A DNA stretch of 64,000 bases from Strongylocentrotus droebachiensis (lineage: Eukaryota > Echinodermata > Echinoidea > Camarodonta > Strongylocentrotidae). The DNA is taken from the NCBI GenBank assembly GCA_035222895.1, contig JAVYIG010005376.1, positions 62,001 to 126,000 of the forward strand. The letters are read 5' to 3'. Below are positions 43,601 to 58,600 of the stretch, piece after piece. Position numbers and translations under genes: made by a program. The notes under the pieces are model-generated. The model did no database searches and was not told the origin of the DNA. It saw only the letters and a list, made by a program, of their open reading frames with translations. Numbering within the stretch: the first letter of the stretch is position 1; every line of letters begins with the position of its first letter.

Positions 43601-46600
43601 TTTTCTATTAAAGACTAAATGGTGTATAAAAGAGAATCATTGGAGCTACTTTTCTATTAAAGACTAAATGGTGTAAAAGAGCATCATTGGAGCTACTTTT
43701 CTATTAAAGACTAAATGGTGTATAAAAGAGAATCATTGGAGCTACTTTTCTATTAAAGACTAAATGGTATAAAAGAGCATCATTGGAGCTACTTTTCTAT
43801 TACAGACTTAAATGGTGTACAAGAGCATCATTGGAGCTACTTTTCTATCAAAGACTAAATGGTGTATAAAAGAGCATCATTGGAGCTATTTTTCTATTAA
43901 AGACTAAATGATGTAAAAGAGCATCATTGGAGCTACTTTTCTATTAAAGACTAAATGGTGTATAAAAGAGAATCATTGGAGCTACTTTTCTATTACAGAC
44001 TTAAATGGTGTAAAAGAGCATCATTGGAGCTACTTTTCTATCACAGACTAAATGGTGTATAAAAGAGCATCATTGGAGCTACTTTTCTATTAAAGACTAA
44101 ATGATGTAAAAGAGCATCATTGGAGCTACTTTTCTATTAAAGACTAAATGGTGTATAAAAGAGAATCATTGGAGCTACTTTTCTATCAAAGACTAAATGG
44201 TGTATAAAAGAGCATCATTGGAGCTACTTTTCTATTAAAGACTAAATGATGTAAAAGAGCATCATTGGAGCTACTTTTCTATTAAAGACTAAATGGTGTA
44301 TAAAAGAGAATCATTGGAGCTACTTTTCTATTACAGACTTAAATGGTGTAAAAGAGCATCATTGGAGCTACTTTTCTATCACAGACTAAATGGTGTATAA
44401 AAGAGAATCATTGGAGCTACTTTTCTATTAAAGACTAAATGGTGTATAAAAGAGCATCATTAGAGCTACTTTTCTATTAAAGACTAAATGGTGTAAAAGA
44501 GCATCATTGGAACTACTTTTCTATTAAAGACTAAATGGTGTATAAAAGAGAATCATTGGAGCTACTTTTCTATTACAGACTTAAATGGTGTAAAAGAGCA
44601 TCATTGGAGCTACTTTTCTATTAAAGACTAAATGGTGTATAAAAGAGCATCATTGGAGCTACTTTTCTATTAAAGACTAAATTATGTAAAAGAGCATCAT
44701 TGGAGCTACTTTTCTATTAAAGACTAAATGGTGTATAAAAGAGAATCATTGGAGCTACTTTTCTATTAAAGACTAAATGGTGTATAAAAGAGCATCATTA
44801 GAGCTACTTTTCTATTAAAGACTAAATGGTGTAAAAGAGCATCATTGGAACTACTTTTCTATTAAAGACTAAATGGTGTATAAAAGAGAATCATTGGAGC
44901 TACTTTTCTATTACAGACTTAAATGGTGTAAAAGAGCATCATTGGAGCTACTTTTCTATTAAAGACTAAATGGTGTATAAAAGAGCATCATTGGAGCTAC
45001 TTTTCTATTAAAGACTAAATGATGTAAAAGAGCATCATTGGAGCTACTTTTCTATTAAAGACTAAATGGTGTATAAAAGAGAATCATTGGAGCTACTTTT
45101 CTATTAAAGACTAAATGGTGTAAAAAAGCATCATTGGAACTACTTTTCTATTAAAGACTAAATGGTGTATAAAAGAGAATCATTGGAGCTACTTTTCTAT
45201 TAAAGACTAAATGGTGTAAAAGAGCATCATTGGAGCTACTTTTCTATTAAAGACTAAATGGTGTATAAAAGAGAATCATTGGAGCTACTTTTCTATTAAA
45301 GACTAAATGGTATAAAAGAGCATCATTGGAGCTACTTTTCTATTACAGACTTAAATGGTGTACAAGAGCATCATTGGAGCTACTTTTCTATCAAAGACTA
45401 AATGGTGTATAAAAGAGCATCATTGGAGCTATTTTTCTATTAAAGACTAAATGATGTAAAAGAGCATCATTGGAGCTACTTTTCTATTAAAGACTAAAAT
45501 GGTGTAAAAGAGCATCATTGGAGCTACTTTTCTATTAAAGACTAAATAGTGTAAAGGAGAATCATTGGAGCTACTTTTCTATCACAGACTAAATGGTGTA
45601 AACGAGAATCATTGGAACTACTTTTCTATTACAGACTAAATGGTGTAAAAGAGCATCATTGGAGCTACTTTTCTATTACAGACTAAATGGTGTAAAAGAG
45701 CATCATTGGAGCTACTTTTCTATTAAAGACTAAATGGTGTAAAAGAGCATCATTGGAACTACTTTTCTATTAAAGACTAAATGGTGTATAAAAGAGAATC
45801 ATTGGAGCTACTTTTCTATTACAGACTTAAATGGTGTAAAAGAGCATCATTGGAGCTACTTTTCTGTTAAAGACTAAATGTAAATGGTGTATAAAAGAGC
45901 ATCATTGGAGCTACTTTTCTATTAAAGACTAAATGATGTAAAAGAGCATTATTGGAACTACTTTTCTATTAAAGACTAAATGGTGTATAAAAGAGAATCA
46001 TTGCAGCTACTTTTCTATTACAGACTTAAATGGTGTAAAAGAGCATCATTGGAGCTACTTTTCTGTTAAAGACTAAATGTAAATGGTGTATAAAAGAGCA
46101 TCATTGGAGCTACTTTTCTATTAAAGACTAAATGATGTAAAAGAGCATTATTGGAGATACTTTTCTATTAAAGACTAAATGGTGTATAAAAGAGAACCAT
46201 TGGAGCTACTTTTCTATTAAAGACTAAATGGTGTAAAAGAGCATCATTGGAACTACTTTTCTATTAAAGACTAAATGGTGTATAAAAGAGAATCATTGGA
46301 GCTACTTTTCTATTACAGACTTAAATGGTGTAAAAGAGCTTCATTGGAGCTACTTTTCTATTAAAGACTAAATGGTGTATAAAAGAGCATCATTGGAGCT
46401 ACTTTTCTATCACAGACTAAATGGTGTAAAAGAGCATCATTGGAGCTACTTTTCTATTAAAGACTAAATGGTGTATAAAAGAGAATCATTGGAGCTACTT
46501 TTCTATTAAAGACTAAATGGTATAAAAGAGCATCATTGGAACTACTTTTCTATTAAAGACTAAATGGTGTATAAAAGAGAATCACTGGAGCTACTTTTCT

Positions 46601-49600
46601 ATTACAGACTTAAATGGTGTAAAAGAGCATCATTGGAGCTACTTTTCTATTAAAGACTAAATGGTGTATAAAAGAGAATCATTGGAGCTACTTTTCTATT
46701 ACAGACTTAAATGGTGTACAAGAGCATCATTGGAGCTACTTTTCTATCAAAGACTAAATGGTGTATAAAAGAGCATCATTGGAGCTACTTTTCTATTAAA
46801 GACTAAATGATGTAAAAGAGCATCATTGGAGCTACTTTTCTATTAAAGACTAAATGGTGTATAAAAGAGAATCATTGGAGCTACTTTTCTATTACAGACT
46901 TAAATGGTGTAAAAGAGCATCATTGGAGCTACTTTTCTATCACAGACTAAATGGTGTATAAAAGAGCATCATTGGAGCTACTTTTCTATTAAAGACTAAA
47001 TGATGTAAAAGAGCATCATTGGAGCTACTTTTCTATTAAAGACTAAATGGTGTATAAAAGAGAATCATTGGAGCTACTTTTCTATCAAAGACTAAATGGT
47101 GTATAAAAGAGCATCATTGGAGCTACTTTTCTATTAAAGACTAAATGATGTAAAAGAGCATCATTGGAGCTACTTTTCTATTAAAGACTAAATGGTGTAT
47201 AAAAGAGAATCATTGGAGCTACTTTTCTATTACAGACTTAAATGGTGTAAAAGAGCATCATTGGAGCTACTTTTCTATCACAGACTAAATGGTGTATAAA
47301 AGAGAATCATTGGAGCTACTTTTCTATTAAAGACTAAATGGTGTATAAAAGAGCATCATTAGAGCTACTTTTCTATTAAAGACTAAATGGTGTAAAAGAG
47401 CATCATTGGAACTACTTTTCTATTAAAGACTAAATGGTGTATAAAAGAGAATCATTGGAGCTACTTTTCTATTACAGACTTAAATGGTGTAAAAGAGCAT
47501 CATTGGAGCTACTTTTCTATTAAAGACTAAATGGTGTATAAAAGAGCATCATTGGAGCTACTTTTCTATTAAAGACTAAATGATGTAAAAGAGCATCATT
47601 GGAGCTACTTTTCTATTAAAGACTAAATGGTGTATAAAAGAGAATCATTGGAGCTACTTTTCTATTAAAGACTAAATGGTGTATAAAAGAGCATCATTAG
47701 AGCTACTTTTCTATTAAAGACTAAATGGTGTAAAAGAGCATCATTGGAACTACTTTTCTATTAAAGACTAAATGGTGTATAAAAGAGAATCATTGGAGCT
47801 ACTTTTCTATTACAGACTTAAATGGTGTAAAAGAGCATCATTGGAGCTACTTTTCTATTAAAGACTAAATGGTGTATAAAAGAGCATCATTGGAGCTACT
47901 TTTCTATTAAAGACTAAATGATGTAAAAGAGCATCATTGGAGCTACTTTTCTATTAAAGACTAAATGGTGTATAAAAGAGAATCATTGGAGCTACTTTTC
48001 TATTAAAGACTAAATGGTGTAAAAAAGCATCATTGGAACTACTTTTCTATTAAAGACTAAATGGTGTATAAAAGAGAATCATTGGAGCTACTTTTCTATT
48101 AAAGACTAAATGGTGTAAAAGAGCATCATTGGAGCTACTTTTCTATTAAAGACTAAATGGTGTATAAAAGAGAATCATTGGAGCTACTTTTCTATTAAAG
48201 ACTAAATGGTATAAAAGAGCATCATTGGAGCTACTTTTCTATTACAGACTTAAATGGTGTACAAGAGCATCATTGGAGCTACTTTTCTATCAAAGACTAA
48301 ATGGTGTATAAAAGAGCATCATTGGAGCTATTTTTCTATTAAAGACTAAATGATGTAAAAGAGCATCATTGGAGCTACTTTTCTATTAAAGACTAAATGA
48401 TGTAAAAGAGCATCATTGGAGCTACTTTTCTATTAAAGACTAAATGGTGTATAAAAGAGAATCATTGGAGCTACTTTTCTATCAAAGACTAAATGGTGTA
48501 TAAAAGAGCATCATTGGAGCTACTTTTCTATTAAAGACTAAATGATGTAAAAGAGCATCATTGGAGCTACTTTTCTATTAAAGACTAAATGGTGTATAAA
48601 AGAGCATCATTAGAGCTACTTTTCTATTAAAGACTAAATGGTGTAAAAGAGCATCATTGGAACTACTTTTCTATTAAAGACTAAATGGTGTATAAAAGAG
48701 AATCATTGGAGCTACTTTTCTATTACAGACTTAAATGGTGTAAAAGAGCATCATTGGAGCTACTTTTCTATTAAAGACTAAATGGTGTATAAAAGAGCAT
48801 CATTGGAGCTACTTTTCTATTAAAGACTAAATGATGTAAAAGAGCATCATTGGAGCTACTTTTCTATTAAAGACTAAATGGTGTATAAAAGAGAATCATT
48901 GGAGCTACTTTTCTATTAAAGACTAAATGGTGTATAAAAGAGCATCATTAGAGCTACTTTTCTATTAAAGACTAAATGGTGTAAAAGAGCATCATTGGAA
49001 CTACTTTTCTATTAAAGACTAAATGGTGTATAAAAGAGAATCATTGGAGCTACTTTTCTATTACAGACTTAAATGGTGTAAAAGAGCATCATTGGAGCTA
49101 CTTTTCTATTAAAGACTAAATGGTGTATAAAAGAGCATCATTGGAGCTACTTTTCTATTAAAGACTAAATGATGTAAAAGAGCATCATTGGAGCTACTTT
49201 TCTATTAAAGACTAAATGGTGTATAAAAGAGAATCATTGGAGCTACTTTTCTATTAAAGACTAAATGGTGTAAAAAAGCATCATTGGAACTACTTTTCTA
49301 TTAAAGACTAAATGGTGTATAAAAGAGAATCATTGGAGCTACTTTTCTATTAAAGACTAAATGGTGTAAAAGAGCATCATTGGAGCTACTTTTCTATTAA
49401 AGACTAAATGGTGTATAAAAGAGAATCATTGGAGCTACTTTTCTATTAAAGACTAAATGGTATAAAAGAGCATCATTGGAGCTACTTTTCTATTACAGAC
49501 TTAAATGGTGTACAAGAGCATCATTGGAGCTACTTTTCTATCAAAGACTAAATGGTGTATAAAAGAGCATCATTGGAGCTATTTTTCTATTAAAGACTAA

Positions 49601-52600
49601 ATGATGTAAAAGAGCATCATTGGAGCTACTTTTCTATTAAAGACTAAATGGTGTATAAAAGAGAATCATTGGAGCTACTTTTCTATTACAGACTTAAATG
49701 GTGTAAAAGAGCATCATTGGAGCTACTTTTCTATCACAGACTAAATGGTGTATAAAAGAGCATCATTGGAGCTACTTTTCTATTAAAGACTAAATGATGT
49801 AAAAGAGCATCATTGGAGCTACTTTTCTATTAAAGACTAAATGGTGTATAAAAGAGAATCATTGGAGCTACTTTTCTATCAAAGACTAAATGGTGTATAA
49901 AAGAGCATCATTGGAGCTACTTTTCTATTAAAGACTAAATGATGTAAAAGAGCATCATTGGAGCTACTTTTCTATTAAAGACTAAATGGTGTATAAAAGA
50001 GAATCATTGGAGCTACTTTTCTATTACAGACTTAAATGGTGTAAAAGAGCATCATTGGAGCTACTTTTCTATCACAGACTAAATGGTGTATAAAAGAGAA
50101 TCATTGGAGCTACTTTTCTATTAAAGACTAAATGGTGTATAAAAGAGCATCATTAGAGCTACTTTTCTATTAAAGACTAAATGGTGTAAAAGAGCATCAT
50201 TGGAACTACTTTTCTATTAAAGACTAAATGGTGTATAAAAGAGAATCATTGGAGCTACTTTTCTATTACAGACTTAAATGGTGTAAAAGAGCATCATTGG
50301 AGCTACTTTTCTATTAAAGACTAAATGGTGTATAAAAGAGCATCATTGGAGCTACTTTTCTATTAAAGACTAAATGATGTAAAAGAGCATCATTGGAGCT
50401 ACTTTTCTATTAAAGACTAAATGGTGTATAAAAGAGAATCATTGGAGCTACTTTTCTATTAAAGACTAAATGGTGTATAAAAGAGCATCATTAGAGCTAC
50501 TTTTCTATTAAAGACTAAATGGTGTAAAAGAGCATCATTGGAACTACTTTTCTATTAAAGACTAAATGGTGTATAAAAGAGAATCATTGGAGCTACTTTT
50601 CTATTACAGACTTAAATGGTGTAAAAGAGCATCATTGGAGCTACTTTTCTATTAAAGACTAAATGGTGTATAAAAGAGCATCATTGGAGCTACTTTTCTA
50701 TTAAAGACTAAATGATGTAAAAGAGCATCATTGGAGCTACTTTTCTATTAAAGACTAAATGGTGTATAAAAGAGAATCATTGGAGCTACTTTTCTATTAA
50801 AGACTAAATGGTGTAAAAAAGCATCATTGGAACTACTTTTCTATTAAAGACTAAATGGTGTATAAAAGAGAATCATTGGAGCTACTTTTCTATTAAAGAC
50901 TAAATGGTGTAAAAGAGCATCATTGGAGCTACTTTTCTATTAAAGACTAAATGGTGTATAAAAGAGAATCATTGGAGCTACTTTTCTATTAAAGACTAAA
51001 TGGTATAAAAGAGCATCATTGGAGCTACTTTTCTATTACAGACTTAAATGGTGTACAAGAGCATCATTGGAGCTACTTTTCTATCAAAGACTAAATGGTG
51101 TATAAAAGAGCATCATTGGAGCTATTTTTCTATTAAAGACTAAATGATGTAAAAGAGCATCATTGGAGCTACTTTTCTATTAAAGACTAAAATGGTGTAA
51201 AAGAGCATCATTGGAGCTACTTTTCTATTAAAGACTAAATAGTGTAAAGGAGAATCATTGGAGCTACTTTTCTATCACAGACTAAATGGTGTAAACGAGA
51301 ATCATTGGAACTACTTTTCTATTACAGACTAAATGGTGTAAAAGAGCATCATTGGAGCTACTTTTCTATTACAGACTAAATGGTGTAAAAGAGCATCATT
51401 GGAGCTACTTTTCTATTAAAGACTAAATGGTGTAAAAGAGCATCATTGGAACTACTTTTCTATTAAAGACTAAATGGTGTATAAAAGAGAATCATTGGAG
51501 CTACTTTTCTATTACAGACTTAAATGGTGTAAAAGAGCATCATTGGAGCTACTTTTCTGTTAAAGACTAAATGTAAATGGTGTATAAAAGAGCATCATTG
51601 GAGCTACTTTTCTATTAAAGACTAAATGATGTAAAAGAGCATTATTGGAACTACTTTTCTATTAAAGACTAAATGGTGTATAAAAGAGAATCATTGCAGC
51701 TACTTTTCTATTACAGACTTAAATGGTGTAAAAGAGCATCATTGGAGCTACTTTTCTGTTAAAGACTAAATGTAAATGGTGTATAAAAGAGCATCATTGG
51801 AGCTACTTTTCTATTAAAGACTAAATGATGTAAAAGAGCATTATTGGAGCTACTTTTCTATTAAAGACTAAATGGTGTATAAAAGAGAACCATTGGAGCT
51901 ACTTTTCTATTAAAGACTAAATGGTGTAAAAGAGCATCATTGGAACTACTTTTCTATTAAAGACTAAATGGTGTATAAAAGAGAATCATTGGAGCTACTT
52001 TTCTATTACAGACTTAAATGGTGTAAAAGAGCTTCATTGGAGCTACTTTTCTATTAAAGACTAAATGGTGTATAAAAGAGCATCATTGGAGCTACTTTTC
52101 TATTAAAGACTAAATGATGTAAAAGAGCATCATTGGAGCTACTTTTCTATTAAAGACTAAATGGTGTATAAAAGAGAATCATTGGAGCTACTTTTCTATC
52201 AAAGACTAAATGGTGTATAAAAGAGCATCATTGGAGCTACTTTTCTATTAAAGACTAAATGATGTAAAAGAGCATCATTGGAGCTACTTTTCTATTAAAG
52301 ACTAAATGGTGTATAAAAGAGAATCATTGGAGCTACTTTTCTATTACAGACTTAAATGGTGTAAAAGAGCATCATTGGAGCTACTTTTCTATCACAGACT
52401 AAATGGTGTATAAAAGAGAATCATTGGAGCTACTTTTCTATTAAAGACTAAATGGTGTATAAAAGAGCATCATTAGAGCTACTTTTCTATTAAAGACTAA
52501 ATGGTGTAAAAGAGCATCATTGGAACTACTTTTCTATTAAAGACTAAATGGTGTATAAAAGAGAATCATTGGAGCTACTTTTCTATTACAGACTTAAATG

Positions 52601-55600
52601 GTGTAAAAGAGCATCATTGGAGCTACTTTTCTATTAAAGACTAAATGGTGTATAAAAGAGCATCATTGGAGCTACTTTTCTATTAAAGACTAAATGATGT
52701 AAAAGAGCATCATTGGAGCTACTTTTCTATTAAAGACTAAATGGTGTATAAAAGAGAATCATTGGAGCTACTTTTCTATTAAAGACTAAATGGTGTATAA
52801 AAGAGCATCATTAGAGCTACTTTTCTATTAAAGACTAAATGGTGTAAAAGAGCATCATTGGAACTACTTTTCTATTAAAGACTAAATGGTGTATAAAAGA
52901 GAATCATTGGAGCTACTTTTCTATTACAGACTTAAATGGTGTAAAAGAGCATCATTGGAGCTACTTTTCTATTAAAGACTAAATGGTGTATAAAAGAGCA
53001 TCATTGGAGCTACTTTTCTATTAAAGACTAAATGATGTAAAAGAGCATCATTGGAGCTACTTTTCTATTAAAGACTAAATGGTGTATAAAAGAGAATCAT
53101 TGGAGCTACTTTTCTATTAAAGACTAAATGGTGTAAAAAAGCATCATTGGAACTACTTTTCTATTAAAGACTAAATGGTGTATAAAAGAGAATCATTGGA
53201 GCTACTTTTCTATTAAAGACTAAATGGTGTAAAAGAGCATCATTGGAGCTACTTTTCTATTAAAGACTAAATGGTGTATAAAAGAGAATCATTGGAGCTA
53301 CTTTTCTATTAAAGACTAAATGGTATAAAAGAGCATCATTGGAGCTACTTTTCTATTACAGACTTAAATGGTGTACAAGAGCATCATTGGAGCTACTTTT
53401 CTATCAAAGACTAAATGGTGTATAAAAGAGCATCATTGGAGCTATTTTTCTATTAAAGACTAAATGATGTAAAAGAGCATCATTGGAGCTACTTTTCTAT
53501 TAAAGACTAAATTATGTAAAAGAGCATCATTGGAGCTACTTTTCTATTAAAGACTAAATGGTGTATAAAAGAGAATCATTGGAGCTACTTTTCTATCAAA
53601 GACTAAATGGTGTATAAAAGAGCATCATTGGAGCTACTTTTCTATTAAAGACTAAATGATGTAAAAGAGCATCATTGGAGCTACTTTTCTATTAAAGACT
53701 AAATGGTGTATAAAAGAGCATCATTAGAGCTACTTTTCTATTAAAGACTAAATGGTGTAAAAGAGCATCATTGGAACTACTTTTCTATTAAAGACTAAAT
53801 GGTGTATAAAAGAGAATCATTGGAGCTACTTTTCTATTACAGACTTAAATGGTGTAAAAGAGCATCATTGGAGCTACTTTTCTATTAAAGACTAAATGGT
53901 GTATAAAAGAGCATCATTGGAGCTACTTTTCTATTAAAGACTAAATGATGTAAAAGAGCATCATTGGAGCTACTTTTCTATTAAAGACTAAATGGTGTAT
54001 AAAAGAGAATCATTGGAGCTACTTTTCTATTAAAGACTAAATGGTGTATAAAAGAGCATCATTAGAGCTACTTTTCTATTAAAGACTAAATGGTGTAAAA
54101 GAGCATCATTGGAACTACTTTTCTATTAAAGACTAAATGGTGTATAAAAGAGAATCATTGGAGCTACTTTTCTATTACAGACTTAAATGGTGTAAAAGAG
54201 CATCATTGGAGCTACTTTTCTATTAAAGACTAAATGGTGTATAAAAGAGCATCATTGGAGCTACTTTTCTATTAAAGACTAAATGATGTAAAAGAGCATC
54301 ATTGGAGCTACTTTTCTATTAAAGACTAAATGGTGTATAAAAGAGAATCATTGGAGCTACTTTTCTATTAAAGACTAAATGGTGTAAAAAAGCATCATTG
54401 GAACTACTTTTCTATTAAAGACTAAATGGTGTATAAAAGAGAATCATTGGAGCTACTTTTCTATTAAAGACTAAATGGTGTAAAAGAGCATCATTGGAGC
54501 TACTTTTCTATTAAAGACTAAATGGTGTATAAAAGAGAATCATTGGAGCTACTTTTCTATTAAAGACTAAATGGTATAAAAGAGCATCATTGGAGCTACT
54601 TTTCTATTACAGACTTAAATGGTGTACAAGAGCATCATTGGAGCTACTTTTCTATCAAAGACTAAATGGTGTATAAAAGAGCATCATTGGAGCTATTTTT
54701 CTATTAAAGACTAAATGATGTAAAAGAGCATCATTGGAGCTACTTTTCTATTAAAGACTAAATGGTGTATAAAAGAGAATCATTGGAGCTACTTTTCTAT
54801 TACAGACTTAAATGGTGTAAAAGAGCATCATTGGAGCTACTTTTCTATCACAGACTAAATGGTGTATAAAAGAGCATCATTGGAGCTACTTTTCTATTAA
54901 AGACTAAATGATGTAAAAGAGCATCATTGGAGCTACTTTTCTATTAAAGACTAAATGGTGTATAAAAGAGAATCATTGGAGCTACTTTTCTATCAAAGAC
55001 TAAATGGTGTATAAAAGAGCATCATTGGAGCTACTTTTCTATTAAAGACTAAATGATGTAAAAGAGCATCATTGGAGCTACTTTTCTATTAAAGACTAAA
55101 TGGTGTATAAAAGAGAATCATTGGAGCTACTTTTCTATTACAGACTTAAATGGTGTAAAAGAGCATCATTGGAGCTACTTTTCTATCACAGACTAAATGG
55201 TGTATAAAAGAGAATCATTGGAGCTACTTTTCTATTAAAGACTAAATGGTGTATAAAAGAGCATCATTAGAGCTACTTTTCTATTAAAGACTAAATGGTG
55301 TAAAAGAGCATCATTGGAACTACTTTTCTATTAAAGACTAAATGGTGTATAAAAGAGAATCATTGGAGCTACTTTTCTATTACAGACTTAAATGGTGTAA
55401 AAGAGCATCATTGGAGCTACTTTTCTATTAAAGACTAAATGGTGTATAAAAGAGCATCATTGGAGCTACTTTTCTATTAAAGACTAAATGATGTAAAAGA
55501 GCATCATTGGAGCTACTTTTCTATTAAAGACTAAATGGTGTATAAAAGAGAATCATTGGAGCTACTTTTCTATTAAAGACTAAATGGTGTATAAAAGAGC

Positions 55601-58600
55601 ATCATTAGAGCTACTTTTCTATTAAAGACTAAATGGTGTAAAAGAGCATCATTGGAACTACTTTTCTATTAAAGACTAAATGGTGTATAAAAGAGAATCA
55701 TTGGAGCTACTTTTCTATTACAGACTTAAATGGTGTAAAAGAGCATCATTGGAGCTACTTTTCTATTAAAGACTAAATGGTGTATAAAAGAGCATCATTG
55801 GAGCTACTTTTCTATTAAAGACTAAATGATGTAAAAGAGCATCATTGGAGCTACTTTTCTATTAAAGACTAAATGGTGTATAAAAGAGAATCATTGGAGC
55901 TACTTTTCTATTAAAGACTAAATGGTGTAAAAAAGCATCATTGGAACTACTTTTCTATTAAAGACTAAATGGTGTATAAAAGAGAATCATTGGAGCTACT
56001 TTTCTATTAAAGACTAAATGGTGTAAAAGAGCATCATTGGAGCTACTTTTCTATTAAAGACTAAATGGTGTATAAAAGAGAATCATTGGAGCTACTTTTC
56101 TATTAAAGACTAAATGGTATAAAAGAGCATCATTGGAGCTACTTTTCTATTACAGACTTAAATGGTGTACAAGAGCATCATTGGAGCTACTTTTCTATCA
56201 AAGACTAAATGGTGTATAAAAGAGCATCATTGGAGCTATTTTTCTATTAAAGACTAAATGATGTAAAAGAGCATCATTGGAGCTACTTTTCTATTAAAGA
56301 CTAAAATGGTGTAAAAGAGCATCATTGGAGCTACTTTTCTATTAAAGACTAAATAGTGTAAAGGAGAATCATTGGAGCTACTTTTCTATCACAGACTAAA
56401 TGGTGTAAACGAGAATCATTGGAACTACTTTTCTATTACAGACTAAATGGTGTAAAAGAGCATCATTGGAGCTACTTTTCTATTACAGACTAAATGGTGT
56501 AAAAGAGCATCATTGGAGCTACTTTTCTATTAAAGACTAAATGGTGTAAAAGAGCATCATTGGAACTACTTTTCTATTAAAGACTAAATGGTGTATAAAA
56601 GAGAATCATTGGAGCTACTTTTCTATTACAGACTTAAATGGTGTAAAAGAGCATCATTGGAGCTACTTTTCTGTTAAAGACTAAATGTAAATGGTGTATA
56701 AAAGAGCATCATTGGAGCTACTTTTCTATTAAAGACTAAATGATGTAAAAGAGCATTATTGGAACTACTTTTCTATTAAAGACTAAATGGTGTATAAAAG
56801 AGAATCATTGCAGCTACTTTTCTATTACAGACTTAAATGGTGTAAAAGAGCATCATTGGAGCTACTTTTCTGTTAAAGACTAAATGTAAATGGTGTATAA
56901 AAGAGCATCATTGGAGCTACTTTTCTATTAAAGACTAAATGATGTAAAAGAGCATTATTGGAGCTACTTTTCTATTAAAGACTAAATGGTGTATAAAAGA
57001 GAACCATTGGAGCTACTTTTCTATTAAAGACTAAATGGTGTAAAAGAGCATCATTGGAACTACTTTTCTATTAAAGACTAAATGGTGTATAAAAGAGAAT
57101 CATTGGAGCTACTTTTCTATTACAGACTTAAATGGTGTAAAAGAGCTTCATTGGAGCTACTTTTCTATTAAAGACTAAATGGTGTATAAAAGAGCATCAT
57201 TGGAGCTACTTTTCTATCACAGACTAAATGGTGTAAAAGAGCATCATTGGAGCTACTTTTCTATTAAAGACTAAATGGTGTATAAAAGAGAATCATTGGA
57301 GCTACTTTTCTATTAAAGACTAAATGGTATAAAAGAGCATCATTGGAACTACTTTTCTATTAAAGACTAAATGGTGTATAAAAGAGAATCACTGGAGCTA
57401 CTTTTCTATTACAGACTTAAATGGTGTAAAAGAGCATCATTGGAGCTACTTTTCTATTAAAGACTAAATGGTGTATAAAAGAGAATCATTGGAGCTACTT
57501 TTCTATTACAGACTTAAATGGTGTACAAGAGCATCATTGGAGCTACTTTTCTATCAAAGACTAAATGGTGTATAAAAGAGCATCATTGGAGCTACTTTTC
57601 TATTAAAGACTAAATGATGTAAAAGAGCATCATTGGAGCTACTTTTCTATTAAAGACTAAATGGTGTATAAAAGAGAATCATTGGAGCTACTTTTCTATT
57701 ACAGACTTAAATGGTGTAAAAGAGCATCATTGGAGCTACTTTTCTATCACAGACTAAATGGTGTATAAAAGAGCATCATTGGAGCTACTTTTCTATTAAA
57801 GACTAAATGATGTAAAAGAGCATCATTGGAGCTACTTTTCTATTAAAGACTAAATGGTGTATAAAAGAGAATCATTGGAGCTACTTTTCTATCAAAGACT
57901 AAATGGTGTATAAAAGAGCATCATTGGAGCTACTTTTCTATTAAAGACTAAATGATGTAAAAGAGCATCATTGGAGCTACTTTTCTATTAAAGACTAAAT
58001 GGTGTATAAAAGAGAATCATTGGAGCTACTTTTCTATTACAGACTTAAATGGTGTAAAAGAGCATCATTGGAGCTACTTTTCTATCACAGACTAAATGGT
58101 GTATAAAAGAGAATCATTGGAGCTACTTTTCTATTAAAGACTAAATGGTGTATAAAAGAGCATCATTAGAGCTACTTTTCTATTAAAGACTAAATGGTGT
58201 AAAAGAGCATCATTGGAACTACTTTTCTATTAAAGACTAAATGGTGTATAAAAGAGAATCATTGGAGCTACTTTTCTATTACAGACTTAAATGGTGTAAA
58301 AGAGCATCATTGGAGCTACTTTTCTATTAAAGACTAAATGGTGTATAAAAGAGCATCATTGGAGCTACTTTTCTATTAAAGACTAAATGATGTAAAAGAG
58401 CATCATTGGAGCTACTTTTCTATTAAAGACTAAATGGTGTATAAAAGAGAATCATTGGAGCTACTTTTCTATTAAAGACTAAATGGTGTATAAAAGAGCA
58501 TCATTAGAGCTACTTTTCTATTAAAGACTAAATGGTGTAAAAGAGCATCATTGGAACTACTTTTCTATTAAAGACTAAATGGTGTATAAAAGAGAATCAT